From contig DASZCR010000210.1 of NCBI GenBank assembly GCA_035942915.1, positions 1 through 22,907 on the forward strand: a DNA stretch of 22,907 bases, given 5' to 3'. Both the position numbers and the translations under genes were made by a program. This document shows, piece by piece, positions 5,419 through 13,272 of this stretch (positions are counted from its first letter, which is position 1; each line of letters starts with the position of its first letter). A model generated the notes under the pieces. It was not told the origin of the DNA. It ran no database searches and saw only the letters and a program-made list of their open reading frames with translations. The stretch is from DASZCR01 sp035942915. Lineage in GTDB: Bacteria; Acidobacteriota; Blastocatellia; Pyrinomonadales; Pyrinomonadaceae.

Positions 5419-7122
5419 ATGGGATTGCGAGACACACGTCGAGGCGGGAAGACCAGCAGCACATCAACAAGCTCTCTCTCTCAAAATAGCACTGGACGCT
5501 TCGTCGTCCACGAGCACCACGCTTCCGTCCTTCATTTCGACTTTCGATTGGAGATTGCCGGAACGCTCAAGTCTTGGGCTGTGCCGAAAGGCCCTTCGCT
5601 CGACCCGCGCCACAGGCGTCTGGCCGTCGCCGTCCCAGACCACGCCGTCTCCTACATCAACTTCGAGGGCACTATCTCCGAAGGCAGCTACGGGGCGGGC
5701 GAAGTGCGCGTCTGGGACAAAGGCACTTTCGTCGTGCACGGCGACGAAGACGCGCTCGCGCAACTCGGCAAGGGCAAACTTCGCTTCTCTTTGCGCGGCG
5801 CGAAGCTGCGCGGCGAGTTTGTGCTGCTGAAGATGCAGGGGCGCGATAAGCAATGGCTGCTCATCAAGAGCCGCGACGACTTTGCCGAAGACGACTGGCA
5901 TCTGGAGACGGTTCTTGCGGCGCGTGTGCGCCAGCGTGCGCCGCGCGCCGAAGCCGCCGCGCGCACGTCGCGCCGACGCGCGTCGCAGGCGCAGCAGTCC
6001 GAATCCGCGCTTTATCTCGACGAGTCGCAGACGTTGCCTTCGGTTCCCGGCGCGCGTCCTGCGCCGATGCCCGCGCGCGTTGACCCGATGCTTGCCACGC
6101 TCGTCGACGCTCCCTTCTCCGACCCCGACTGGATTTACGAAACGAAGTGGGACGGCGTGCGCGCACTCTGCTACATCGAGGCCGGGCGCGCACGCTTCAT
6201 CTCGCGCAACGACAAGGACATGAGTTTTCGTTATCCGGAGTTGGCCGAAGTGGCCGCCCGCCTGAACGCCGAGCAGGCCATTCTCGACGGCGAGATAGTC
6301 GCTTTTGACGAGCGCGGCCGTCCGAGCTTTCAACTTCTACAATCGCGCGTCGGCCTCAAGGACGAGGCGGAGATTGCGCGCCTCGCCGCCACGCAACGCG
6401 TCGCCTACTGCGCCTTCGACCTCGTCTACTACAACGGCTTCGACCTCCGACCGGCCGCCCTCCTGCATCGCAAGGCGCTCCTCGAAGAGCTCATCGAGGA
6501 GAGCGACGCGCTGAAGTATTCGGCGCACACGACGGGCGACGGCGAGCGCGAGTTTCGCCGCGCCGCGCGCCTCGGCCTCGAAGGCATCATGGCGAAGCAT
6601 CAGGGCAGCACTTATCACGCGCGCCGCAGCAACGACTGGCTGAAGATTAAGACGCAACTCCGGCAGGAGGTGGTCATCGCCGGTTACACAGCGCCGCGCG
6701 GCGCGCGTCCGCTCTTCGGCGCGCTCGTCGTCGGACTCCACGACGACGAAGGGCGTCTGCGCTACGTCGGCCACGTCGGCGGCGGCTTCAACCGCGAGAC
6801 GCTCGAACAGACCTACCGTCTGATGAGCCGCCTCCAACGCAAGACTGCGCCCTTCGACGAAGCGCCGCCAACGAACGAACCCGTGCAGTGGGTGAAGCCG
6901 TCGCTGGTCTGCGAGGTCAAGTTTGCGGAGTGGACGGCCGACAGAAAACTCAGGCAGCCGATTTTCATCGGGCTGAGAGACGATAAAGAGCCTGCTCAAT
7001 GCACGTTCGAGCGGATGCGACGTGCGCGCCGCGAGGTCGCCGAAGTCGATGAACGGCTCTCGGCCGAAGGCTCGAAGAATGCGCCGCCGCCACGCCGCGC
7101 GGCGAAGGGGCGCAAGCGTTAA
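5419..7122 (+). CDS. ligD: NHEJ DNA ligase LigD, phosphoesterase-ligase form
   Basis: A 567-aa ATP-dependent DNA ligase for end joining. The start at ATG 5419 has GGAG (5409-5412) 6 nt upstream; TTG 5401 in frame is less likely. Residues about 25-160 are the 3'-phosphoesterase domain: H33, H39, D41, R43 (EHHASVLHFDFRLE) and H75 (VPDHAV) align with the manganese site known in Pseudomonas LigD. A basic linker follows (about 170-215). Residues about 225-410 are the adenylyltransferase domain with nucleophile K243 in ETKWDGVR. Residues about 420-535 are the OB fold, ending EVKFAEWTADRKLRQP. The primase/polymerase domain of three-domain LigD is absent, and no Ku gene is in the window, so both would have to be elsewhere if full NHEJ operates. 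Confidence 0.95.
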   Translation: MGLRDTRRGGKTSSTSTSSLSQNSTGRFVVHEHHASVLHFDFRLEIAGTLKSWAVPKGPSLDPRHRRLAVAVPDHAVSYINFEGTISEGSYGAGEVRVWDKGTFVVHGDEDALAQLGKGKLRFSLRGAKLRGEFVLLKMQGRDKQWLLIKSRDDFAEDDWHLETVLAARVRQRAPRAEAAARTSRRRASQAQQSESALYLDESQTLPSVPGARPAPMPARVDPMLATLVDAPFSDPDWIYETKWDGVRALCYIEAGRARFISRNDKDMSFRYPELAEVAARLNAEQAILDGEIVAFDERGRPSFQLLQSRVGLKDEAEIARLAATQRVAYCAFDLVYYNGFDLRPAALLHRKALLEELIEESDALKYSAHTTGDGEREFRRAARLGLEGIMAKHQGSTYHARRSNDWLKIKTQLRQEVVIAGYTAPRGARPLFGALVVGLHDDEGRLRYVGHVGGGFNRETLEQTYRLMSRLQRKTAPFDEAPPTNEPVQWVKPSLVCEVKFAEWTADRKLRQPIFIGLRDDKEPAQCTFERMRRARREVAEVDERLSAEGSKNAPPPRRAAKGRKR

Positions 7123-7177
7123 CGCCCACTCAAGTTTTCGTTCTACACAAACAGCGAAAAGGAGCACAACCGAGAAG

Positions 7178-7456
7178 ATGGCAACTAAGAAGGCCGGAAG
7201 CAAAAAGGGCGGAAGCAGCAAGAAAGGTGGAAGCCAGAAGGCCAGCAGCAAGAAGGGCGGCTCGAAGAGCTCTTCATCAAAGCGCGAGTTGATAGACACG
7301 GGGCGCGACAAGCGTTTCGTGCGGCGCGACGAGCGCGGACGTTTCAACGAATCGGACGATGTGGGGCGCTCACTCTCGCAGGACATCAAGCGTTCGGCGA
7401 AGAAGGAGGTTCCCTCCGGTCAGGGCGACAGGGGCGACCAGAGACGCCGCAAATAG
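7178..7456 (+). CDS. Small Lys/Ser-rich basic protein
   Basis: A 92-aa protein. I start it at ATG 7178 (GGAG at 7161-7164); the frame is open upstream into ligD but there it overlaps that gene's end. Residues 1-35 are imperfect repeats of KKGGS/KKAGS type, resembling histone-H1-like or LigD-associated basic tails. Residues 36-92 are a distinct conserved-looking block (ELIDTGRDKRFVRRDERGRF, then DDVGRSLSQDIKRSAKK). It is strongly basic, so nucleic-acid binding is plausible, and it lies 55 nt after ligD. A role in compacting or bridging DNA for the ligase is an inference from position and charge. Confidence 0.75.
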   Translation: MATKKAGSKKGGSSKKGGSQKASSKKGGSKSSSSKRELIDTGRDKRFVRRDERGRFNESDDVGRSLSQDIKRSAKKEVPSGQGDRGDQRRRK

Positions 7457-7469
7457 TAAGGGGCAAGCG

Positions 7470-8408
7470 ATGAACATCAATCGGACAAAGGCCGCGCGCC
7501 GGATGGCGACGGCGCTGCTGGCGACGCTGACACTCGTCACCGCAGCCGCCGCGAGCGCGGCCGCGCAGCAACAGGCACAGAGACGTGCGCCCGCGCGTCG
7601 TCTCTCCAACTCGCGCTCAAGCTTCAGCGGCGGTCTCTACGATGAACAGTCTCCGGCGCAGACGCCGCAGGAGGAAGAGGAGGAGGAGTTCATCAAGCCG
7701 AGCCGCCCAACGCTGGCAGACCCGGCCGAGTTTCAGAAGCCGGGCGTGTTGCAGGTCGAGTACGGCTACGACGGCCAGTTTCGCAGCGATGAGTTTCGCG
7801 CACAACAGACGGCGCTGCTCGCACTGCGCTACGCTGCGACGCGACGGCTGCTGCTCCAACTCGACCTCGACACCGTCAAGTCGGAAACCGACGCCGAGAC
7901 GCGCGTCCGCCGCACGGGCTTGGGCGACACGCGTCTCGGCTTTCAGGTGCTCGCGCTCGAAGATAACGAGCGCCACCCGGCGCTGGCCTTCGCCTACCGC
8001 GTCAAACTGCCGTCGGCGAGCGAAGCCAAAGGTCTCGGCACGGGTCGCTTCGACCATCGTCTGATGGGTCTTCTCAGCAAGAAGGTCAACCGCACGGACT
8101 TCGATTTCAACGCTGCCTTCCTCGTCAACGGGCGCGAGGGCGCACCCGGTTGGGAACACGGCGGGCAGGCAGCCTTCTCCGTCTCGCACGAGTTTGAGAA
8201 CCGCTTCGGCGTGCAGGGCGAACTGTCGGGTCAGAGCATCGAGGAGGCGCAGCCGCGCGGCGTCTACGCGCTCGGAGCCGTGACCTACAAAGTCAATCGT
8301 CGTCTGGTCTTCGATGGCGGTCTGCGTTTCGGACTCAACCCGACAGCGCCGCGCGTCGGCGTGGTGGCGGGCGTGACGGTCGGGGCCGCAGATTTTCGTC
8401 GGAGATAG
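7470..8408 (+). CDS. Outer-membrane beta-barrel protein, MetA-pathway transporter type
   Basis: A 312-aa exported protein starting at ATG 7470, with AAGGGG (7458-7463) 6 nt upstream and only 13 nt after the preceding gene. Residues 1-33 are a signal peptide (ATALLATLTLVTAAAASAAA before QQQ). Residues about 60-72 are an acidic run (EEEEEE). From about residue 90 alternating strands fit a beta barrel (LQVEYGYDGQF, LLALRYAATRRLLLQLDL, HPALAFAYRVKLPS, LVFDGGLRFGLN). It resembles proteins annotated as MetA-pathway of phenol degradation transporters, a broad structural label. The substrate is unknown; the name should not be read as evidence for phenol metabolism. Confidence 0.75.
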   Translation: MNINRTKAARRMATALLATLTLVTAAAASAAAQQQAQRRAPARRLSNSRSSFSGGLYDEQSPAQTPQEEEEEEFIKPSRPTLADPAEFQKPGVLQVEYGYDGQFRSDEFRAQQTALLALRYAATRRLLLQLDLDTVKSETDAETRVRRTGLGDTRLGFQVLALEDNERHPALAFAYRVKLPSASEAKGLGTGRFDHRLMGLLSKKVNRTDFDFNAAFLVNGREGAPGWEHGGQAAFSVSHEFENRFGVQGELSGQSIEEAQPRGVYALGAVTYKVNRRLVFDGGLRFGLNPTAPRVGVVAGVTVGAADFRRR

Positions 8409-8487
8409 AACACGGGAACGTGCAAGGGGCGGGGTGAATAAAGCAGATGCTCTTTTCAATCTTCAGGACGCAGAGGGGCGATAAGAC

Positions 8488-9156
8488 ATGCGCCGTATCT
8501 TTCGCGAGAACGGTCTTTCGATAGTCTTCTTCCTCCTGTTTCTCCTTTCGCTCGTCGGGCAAAGCGTGACGGGCTTGAGCGAGTACAACGAGGAGCAGAA
8601 AGAACACAGGCAGCCGGAGGTCAGTTACACGGAGTATCTGACGACGGGGCACTTCATTGAGGCGACGTTCGAGAACTGGGAGAGCGAGTTCTTGCAGATG
8701 GCCGCCTTCGTCGTGCTCACGGTTTTTCTCTACCAGAAGGGTTCGGCCGAATCGAAAGACCCTTACCGGACGGAGGAGTTCGATGTTGTTCCGGCCAAGT
8801 CGCGTCTGCCGTCGGACGCGCCCGCTCCCGTCCGGCGCGGCGGCCTCGTCGGCAAGCTTTACGAGAACTCGCTGGGTCTGGCCTTCCTCGTCCTCTTCCT
8901 CCTCTCGATGTGGCTGCACGCCGTCGGTGGGGCAGAGGAGTACAACGAAGACCAGCTTGCACATGCCAGAGGCTTTCAGGCCATCACGCCTTTGCAGTAC
9001 ATAGGGACGACGCGCTTCTGGTTCGAGTCGTTCCAGAACTGGCAGAGCGAGTTTCTCTCCGTGCTGGCGATGGTCATCTTCTCCATCTTCCTCCGACAGA
9101 AAGGCTCGCCGGAGTCGAAGCCGATGTACACGGCGCACAGCGATACGGAGGACTAG
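8488..9156 (+). CDS. DUF6766 membrane protein with internal duplication
   Basis: A 222-aa integral membrane protein with AGAGGGG 9 nt before the ATG. Four hydrophobic segments fall in two equal halves. Half one: FFLLFLLSLVGQSVTGLSEY, then ENWESEFLQMAAFVVLTVFL and YQKGSAESK. Half two: LAFLVLFLLSMWLHAVGGAE, then QNWQSEFLSVLAMVIFSIFL and RQKGSPESK. Conserved in both are E-YNE-Q after the first helix, NWxSEF before the second, and xQKGSxESK after it. The repeated polar NWxSEF motif at the membrane edge looks functional. The family has no known biochemical role. Confidence 0.85.
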   Translation: MRRIFRENGLSIVFFLLFLLSLVGQSVTGLSEYNEEQKEHRQPEVSYTEYLTTGHFIEATFENWESEFLQMAAFVVLTVFLYQKGSAESKDPYRTEEFDVVPAKSRLPSDAPAPVRRGGLVGKLYENSLGLAFLVLFLLSMWLHAVGGAEEYNEDQLAHARGFQAITPLQYIGTTRFWFESFQNWQSEFLSVLAMVIFSIFLRQKGSPESKPMYTAHSDTED

Positions 9157-9174
9157 CCGAGAGGGTAACAACTG

Positions 9175-9226
9175 ACAATCAAGAGGGGCGTTGACACGTC
9201 AGGATGTCAACGCCCCTCTTGATTGT
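9175..9226. terminator. 22-bp perfect hairpin, bidirectional terminator
   Basis: Arms 9175-9196 and 9205-9226 are perfectly complementary over 22 bp with an 8-nt loop. It lies between the stops of two converging genes (DUF6766 and the S41 peptidase). The outer ends of both arms are A/T-rich but no long T-run follows, so it is likely a shared two-way terminator or mRNA end protector. Confidence 0.75.
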
Positions 9227-9252
9227 TCGTGCGCGGCAGAGAGCGCGCGACG

Positions 9253-11043
9253 TTACTCGTAAGACTTCTGCGGTGGATTGCGGCCACGCATGGCGGCGGC
9301 GGCCAACTCGCGCGCGCGCGGCAGAGATTCGATGGCGCGCGTCACCTGCGGGTCGTCGGCCATGTAGACCTGCACGGCCTTGACCGAGCCATAGGAGGCG
9401 GTCGCAAGGTCGTAGCGGAGTTGACGCTTGACGAACTCGCGCTGCTTGTCGATTTGCGCCTCCGTCAGTCTGTACGCTTCGCCCTTAGTGGCGACGTACT
9501 CCTTGAAGGCTTTGAACAGTTTCTCGTCAACCACCAGCTCGTCCGGTTGCAGGTTGTGTTTGAAATCGACGGGACGCTGAATTTTGTAGCTCTCGAAGCC
9601 GGAGATGCGACCGTTGACCAACTCGCGCGCGAAGGCGAAGACCGGGTCAACGAGTCGCTGCTGGACGGCGCTCATCACGCGCGACTTGACCGCCTCGTCG
9701 GGCGCGATGCCGCCGCCGCCGTAGATGGGTCGTCCCGTGTCGGTGTGCGCTTCGGGGCCGGTCGGTTTCGACGGCTGCTGCTGCTGAGTCGCCTTCTCAT
9801 CATCGGCTTCGGGCGCGCCCGCGCGATTGTAGATGTAGTCGTAGAAACTGACGCCCGAATAGTCGCGCTGCACGAGCCGACCCGACGGCGTGAAATACTT
9901 CGAGGTCGTGAGCGTTAGCGCCGTCCCGTAGTCGAGTTGCATGATGCTCTGGACAAGCCCCTTGCCGAAGCTGGTCTCGCCGATGATGAGCGCGCGGTCG
10001 TGGTCTTGCAGCGCGCCTGCGAGAATCTCGGAAGCGGAGGCCGTGCCCCGGTTGATGAGCACGACGAGCGGCGAGTTGTCGGGCTGGCTGTTCTCGGAGC
10101 GGATGACGCGGTCGGTCGCACGCGCTCCCCTGCCCTTCTGCGTGAGAATGATTTGCCCCTGCTGCAAGAACTGCTCGGCCACTTTGACGGACGCTTCGAG
10201 GATGCCGCCGCCGTTATTACGCAGGTCGAGCACGAGCGAGGTCATCCCCTGCGAGCGCAGCTCTTCGAGCGCGTGGACGAACTCCTGACCCGTCGTGTAG
10301 TTGAAGCTGTCGGTCATGTCGATGTAGCCGACGCCGGGACGAATCATGTAGTAGTCGGGGACGGTCGGTTGGCTGACGGCGTCGCGCGCAATCTGGACGA
10401 TTTCGCGGTTGCCCGTCGAGGCGCGTTCGATGGTCAGCTTGACGATTGAGCCTTGCGGGCCGCGCAGGCGGTCGCGCACCTCGGCCGAAGTTTTGCCGCG
10501 CACGCTCTGGCCGTCAATCTCGACGATGCGGTCGCCGAAGCGCAAGCCCGCGCGTCCGGCCGGGGTCTTCTCGAAGGTCGCAAGGATGTAGGTGTCCGTC
10601 TGGTCGCCGACGCGGCGGTCGCCGATGGTCGCGCCGATGCCGTAATACTCCGAGCGCCAGTTGGCCTTCTGGTCTTCGTACTCCTTCGCGTCGTAGAAAT
10701 TCGAGTGCGGGTCGAGCGAGCGGAGCATGCCGATGATGGAAGACTTGAAGACGTTGTTGTAGTCGAGTTTGACGCCGTCAACGTAGTTGTCTTCGATGAT
10801 GGTGAGCGCCTCGGCCAAATCGCCTTCGATGCCTGCGGCGGCAGCGGCTGCCGGGTCAACGCGCGTGCGTTCGCGGCGTGTGCGCGCCGTCGGGCCGACG
10901 GGGCCGGCGACCGAACCGCGCTCGGAATCGCCGCGTCGAGGTGCGCTCGGCGTCTGCGTCTGTTGCGAGAAGACGAAGGTTGGAAGTGCGAGCGAGAGCA
11001 GGAGGACGAGCGTCACGAACGCGCCGTTGACTCTTCTATTCAC
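9253..11043 (-). CDS. Exported S41 C-terminal processing peptidase
   Basis: A 596-aa CtpA/Prc-type serine protease. It starts at GTG 11043 with AGAGG about 10 nt upstream. Residues 1-26 are a signal peptide (VTLVLLLSLALPTFVFS). Residues 27-70 are a low-complexity linker. Residues about 73-125 are the N-terminal helical part, and 130-225 a PDZ domain (YYGIGATIG, AGRAGLRFGDRIVEIDG). Residues 235-400 are the protease core with S336 (RGTASASEILAG), K361 and Q365 (SFGKGLVQ), the Ser-Lys dyad and glutamine of the family. Residues about 420-596 are an extra C-terminal region with a Gln-rich stretch. Such enzymes cleave C-termini of envelope proteins. It lies downstream of, but probably separate from, the two kinase-like genes. 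Confidence 0.95.
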   Translation of the reverse strand: MNRRVNGAFVTLVLLLSLALPTFVFSQQTQTPSAPRRGDSERGSVAGPVGPTARTRRERTRVDPAAAAAAGIEGDLAEALTIIEDNYVDGVKLDYNNVFKSSIIGMLRSLDPHSNFYDAKEYEDQKANWRSEYYGIGATIGDRRVGDQTDTYILATFEKTPAGRAGLRFGDRIVEIDGQSVRGKTSAEVRDRLRGPQGSIVKLTIERASTGNREIVQIARDAVSQPTVPDYYMIRPGVGYIDMTDSFNYTTGQEFVHALEELRSQGMTSLVLDLRNNGGGILEASVKVAEQFLQQGQIILTQKGRGARATDRVIRSENSQPDNSPLVVLINRGTASASEILAGALQDHDRALIIGETSFGKGLVQSIMQLDYGTALTLTTSKYFTPSGRLVQRDYSGVSFYDYIYNRAGAPEADDEKATQQQQPSKPTGPEAHTDTGRPIYGGGGIAPDEAVKSRVMSAVQQRLVDPVFAFARELVNGRISGFESYKIQRPVDFKHNLQPDELVVDEKLFKAFKEYVATKGEAYRLTEAQIDKQREFVKRQLRYDLATASYGSVKAVQVYMADDPQVTRAIESLPRARELAAAAMRGRNPPQKSYE

Positions 11044-11096
11044 GGGGCAAAACCTCTTGGAGACCGTTTAGTGCGGGGACGTTTGAGGCGCCCCTG

Positions 11097-11119
11097 AAAA
11101 ATCCGCTGCCGGAGGGCAG
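11097..11119 (-). terminator. Short hairpin with T-run after the kinase-like gene
   Basis: On the minus strand CTGCC-CTCC-GGCAG (11119-11106) is followed after a few bases by five Ts (11101-11097). The stem is short but GC-rich. It could end the tandem kinase-like transcript, though it also lies about where the S41 transcript would start. Confidence 0.4.
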
Positions 11120-11126
11120 TTAGCGT

Positions 11127-11155
11127 AGTTTAATTGATGACCTGACCGGCGGCAA
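11127..11155 (-). promoter_or_regulatory. Candidate promoter of the S41 peptidase gene
   Basis: On the minus strand TTGCCG (11155-11150), a 17-nt spacer and TAAACT (11132-11127), each matching consensus at four of six positions. The spacing is ideal and the distance to GTG 11043 is about 80 nt. Confidence 0.4.
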
Positions 11156-11193
11156 GGTTGCGCGTCGGCGCGCACAAAACGGCCGCACGCGCC

Positions 11194-12234
11194 TTAGAGC
11201 GCCGTCAGTTGATTGATGCGTTGACGCAGCGCGCGGACGTAAGCGTTTCTCGTCTGCGGGTCGTAATCGGCGGCCGCGAAGGCGTCGTGTAACTGCTCGT
11301 CGTTGAGGCGCGAGAGCAGCGCACCAATCCAGCGCGCGTGCGCGACCGGGATGCCGCGCATGGCCTTCTCTTTCCGTACTTCGCCGCGATAGTAGGGCGG
11401 ATAGAAGACGGCGAACGCGCCGAGTCCCGTCGGTCGCGTGTCGTAGTCGAACTCGACCGCTCCGTCCTCGACGCCCATCACGAACTTCGTCGAGAGGAAG
11501 TCCTTGAGATTGTTTTTTGAACGACGACCGCCGAAGCCGTCGGCCTTGCCGAGCGTCGCGCCCAAGTCCGAGACGTAATAGCGCGCCTCCTGTCTGCGTC
11601 CCGCGCGGACGTGGAAGATGCGGTTATTCGCTTTGCGCGCATCGTAGTTGTTGAGCAGAATCATCAACACTTTCAACCCGCTCAACTCGCGCGTCCCCGT
11701 AAACGGATTCTTGTGCCAGTCCCATTCCTCGCCGCGCCTGACGTTTTTGCGTCGTGGCTCGAAACGCGCGCCGCGCACGATGCCGCCCGTCTCGACAAAC
11801 TCTCGGCCGCGAGACAGACGCGGCAGCCTGCGGATGCGCGCGCGCTCTAAGTAGTAAGCCTCTTCGGCGAAGTAACCGACCGCCCAGACGAGACGTGTGG
11901 CGACCGTCTCGGCCTGCGCCTCCGGGCCAAGTTTGACGCGCCACTCGACGCCGCGCGCGTCGCGCACGTCGAACTTCGGCGACTCGCCCGATTTGTCTTC
12001 CTTGACGAAGGTGAAGGGCGCGGTCGGCGCGAGTCGAGGCGAGCCGGGGCCGTCGCGCAGGTTGCGCGCCGACACGTCGCCGGGGTCGCGCCAGAGCACC
12101 TGTGTCGCGGCGACGGCGCGGCGTCGTCCTCGTCCGTTCTGCGCCGACGCGCGCGCAAGCGGCCACGCGGCGCAAACCAGAAGGACGACGAGAGAGAGGG
12201 CGGCGAGGCGTCTGCGCTGAATTGGTAGAAGCAT
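11194..12234 (-). CDS. Exported kinase-like paralogue A (divergent copy)
   Basis: A 346-aa exported protein, paralogous to 12280-13272 and 18368-19408. Residues 1-31 are a signal peptide (LAALSLVVLLVCAAW, cleavage near ASAQ). Family landmarks: VLWRDPGDVSARNL; K101 in WRVKLGPEAQAET followed by RLVWAVGY; NPFTGTRELSGLKVLMILL; D198 and N203 in NNYDARKANNRI; D223 in YYVSDLGATLGK; a C-terminal four-helix-like part (WIGALLSRLNDEQLHDAF). The pattern of K, DxRxxN and SDLG resembles a kinase-fold active site. Compared with its paralogues it lacks the Gly-rich GGYSKK loop and has Arg instead of Lys at 200, so its activity may differ. It lies 45 nt after paralogue B, probably the same mRNA. Its ribosome binding site is weak, suggesting coupled translation. 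No named family recognised. Confidence 0.75.
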   Translation of the reverse strand: MLLPIQRRRLAALSLVVLLVCAAWPLARASAQNGRGRRRAVAATQVLWRDPGDVSARNLRDGPGSPRLAPTAPFTFVKEDKSGESPKFDVRDARGVEWRVKLGPEAQAETVATRLVWAVGYFAEEAYYLERARIRRLPRLSRGREFVETGGIVRGARFEPRRKNVRRGEEWDWHKNPFTGTRELSGLKVLMILLNNYDARKANNRIFHVRAGRRQEARYYVSDLGATLGKADGFGGRRSKNNLKDFLSTKFVMGVEDGAVEFDYDTRPTGLGAFAVFYPPYYRGEVRKEKAMRGIPVAHARWIGALLSRLNDEQLHDAFAAADYDPQTRNAYVRALRQRINQLTAL

Positions 12235-12279
12235 AGGCTCGCTAGTTACGGAGACGTGTGACGGCGGCGCGCGCTCTGC

Positions 12280-13272
12280 TCAGGGCATGGCGCTCGATGC
12301 GCCGGGGCGCAGGGCAGCCAGTTCGTCGATGCGTTTGCGCGTCGCATCCGTCAACATCTGCACTTCCTCGTCCGTGTAGTTGGCGGCGCGGAAGGCGTCG
12401 GCAATCTGTTCGTCGCTCAGGCGCGCAAGCCAGCCGCCGAGCCACGCGGCATCTTCGACCGTGATGTCGCGCATCAGGTCGCCGCTTTTGCCGCCGTAGT
12501 CGAGACGGACACGTCCGCCCTCGACGCCGGTCACGAACTTGTCTTCGACGAAGTCTTCAGGCTTGTTGCGGCTGCCGCGAATGTTGCGCAGCCATGCCAT
12601 AGGCGAGCCGGGCGTGCCGGTCTTGCCGAAGGTTGCGCCGAGGTCACTGACGACGTAGTGCAGTTCGTTGCCCTCCGCGCCGCGCACGAGCAGGATGCGA
12701 TTGTTGGCGTCTTTCAAATCCCAGTTTTCAAGCAGCGCCATCATCACCTTCAAGCCCTGTAACTCGCGCTTACCGGTGAATGGGTTCTGCTTCCACTTCC
12801 ACTCGTCAAGCCGCTCGACCTCTTCCGGACGCGCCTCGAAACGGACGTTCTCAAAAGTTCCCTTGCCCGGAATCTCGACGCGCGGGACGAGGTAGGTGAC
12901 TTCGGCCTGATAGCCGACCGCCCAGACGAGCCGCGAGGCGGCCGTCTCCGATTGCGCCTCGTCGCCGATTTTCGCCACCCAGACGCGACCCGCGCCGTCG
13001 CGGACGCGATACTTCTTCGAGTAGCCGCCCGTTTCCTCTTTGATGAAGGTGATGCTCGACAGGTCAGGGCGCATCGCTTCGCCGCCGGGGCCTGCCAACA
13101 GGTCACGGGTCGAGATGTCCGACGGCTCGCGCCACATGACGGGAGTGCCCGTCGGCGCAGCCTTCTTCTTCTTCTCCTTCTCCTTCTGGACGGCGAGCGT
13201 CGGAGACGACAGCCCGGAGAAGACCACCAACGTCAAGACGAGCGCACGCAACGCCCTTGCTCTCAGCGACAT
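12280..13272 (-). CDS. Exported kinase-like paralogue B
   Basis: A 330-aa exported protein starting at ATG 13272, with AGGAAGGG about 7 nt upstream. Residues 1-27 are a signal peptide (LVLTLVVFSGLSSPTLA), followed by a Lys/Glu-rich stretch. Core landmarks in kinase order: a Gly-containing loop at 76-90 (IKEETGGYSKKYRV); K101 in WVAKIGDEAQSE with E105/E109; D185, K187 and N190 in ENWDLKDANNRI, an exact DxKxxN catalytic-loop match; D210 in YVVSDLGATFGK at the place of DFG. The first part, KxGDEAQSE, recalls the PI3/PI4-kinase KxGDDLRQE region. I see the motifs; that they form a kinase fold is inference, and secreted substrates are unknown. First gene of the leftward pair. Confidence 0.75.
   Translation of the reverse strand: MSLRARALRALVLTLVVFSGLSSPTLAVQKEKEKKKKAAPTGTPVMWREPSDISTRDLLAGPGGEAMRPDLSSITFIKEETGGYSKKYRVRDGAGRVWVAKIGDEAQSETAASRLVWAVGYQAEVTYLVPRVEIPGKGTFENVRFEARPEEVERLDEWKWKQNPFTGKRELQGLKVMMALLENWDLKDANNRILLVRGAEGNELHYVVSDLGATFGKTGTPGSPMAWLRNIRGSRNKPEDFVEDKFVTGVEGGRVRLDYGGKSGDLMRDITVEDAAWLGGWLARLSDEQIADAFRAANYTDEEVQMLTDATRKRIDELAALRPGASSAMP
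13081..13134. repeat. 54-bp near-identical repeat shared by two paralogues (copy 1)
   Basis: Within paralogue B, 13081-13134 is the reverse complement of 18515-18568 in paralogue C with a single mismatch in 54 positions. It encodes WREPSDISTRDLLAGPGG. The match extends through synonymous positions, which suggests recent duplication or gene conversion. Confidence 0.8.

Noticed and set aside
7181..7290. Tandem AAGAAGGGCGGAAGC-like units as a possible repeat array
   Set aside because: They are imperfect codon-level repeats encoding KKGGS in a basic protein, with no spacers, so not CRISPR or a structural DNA repeat.
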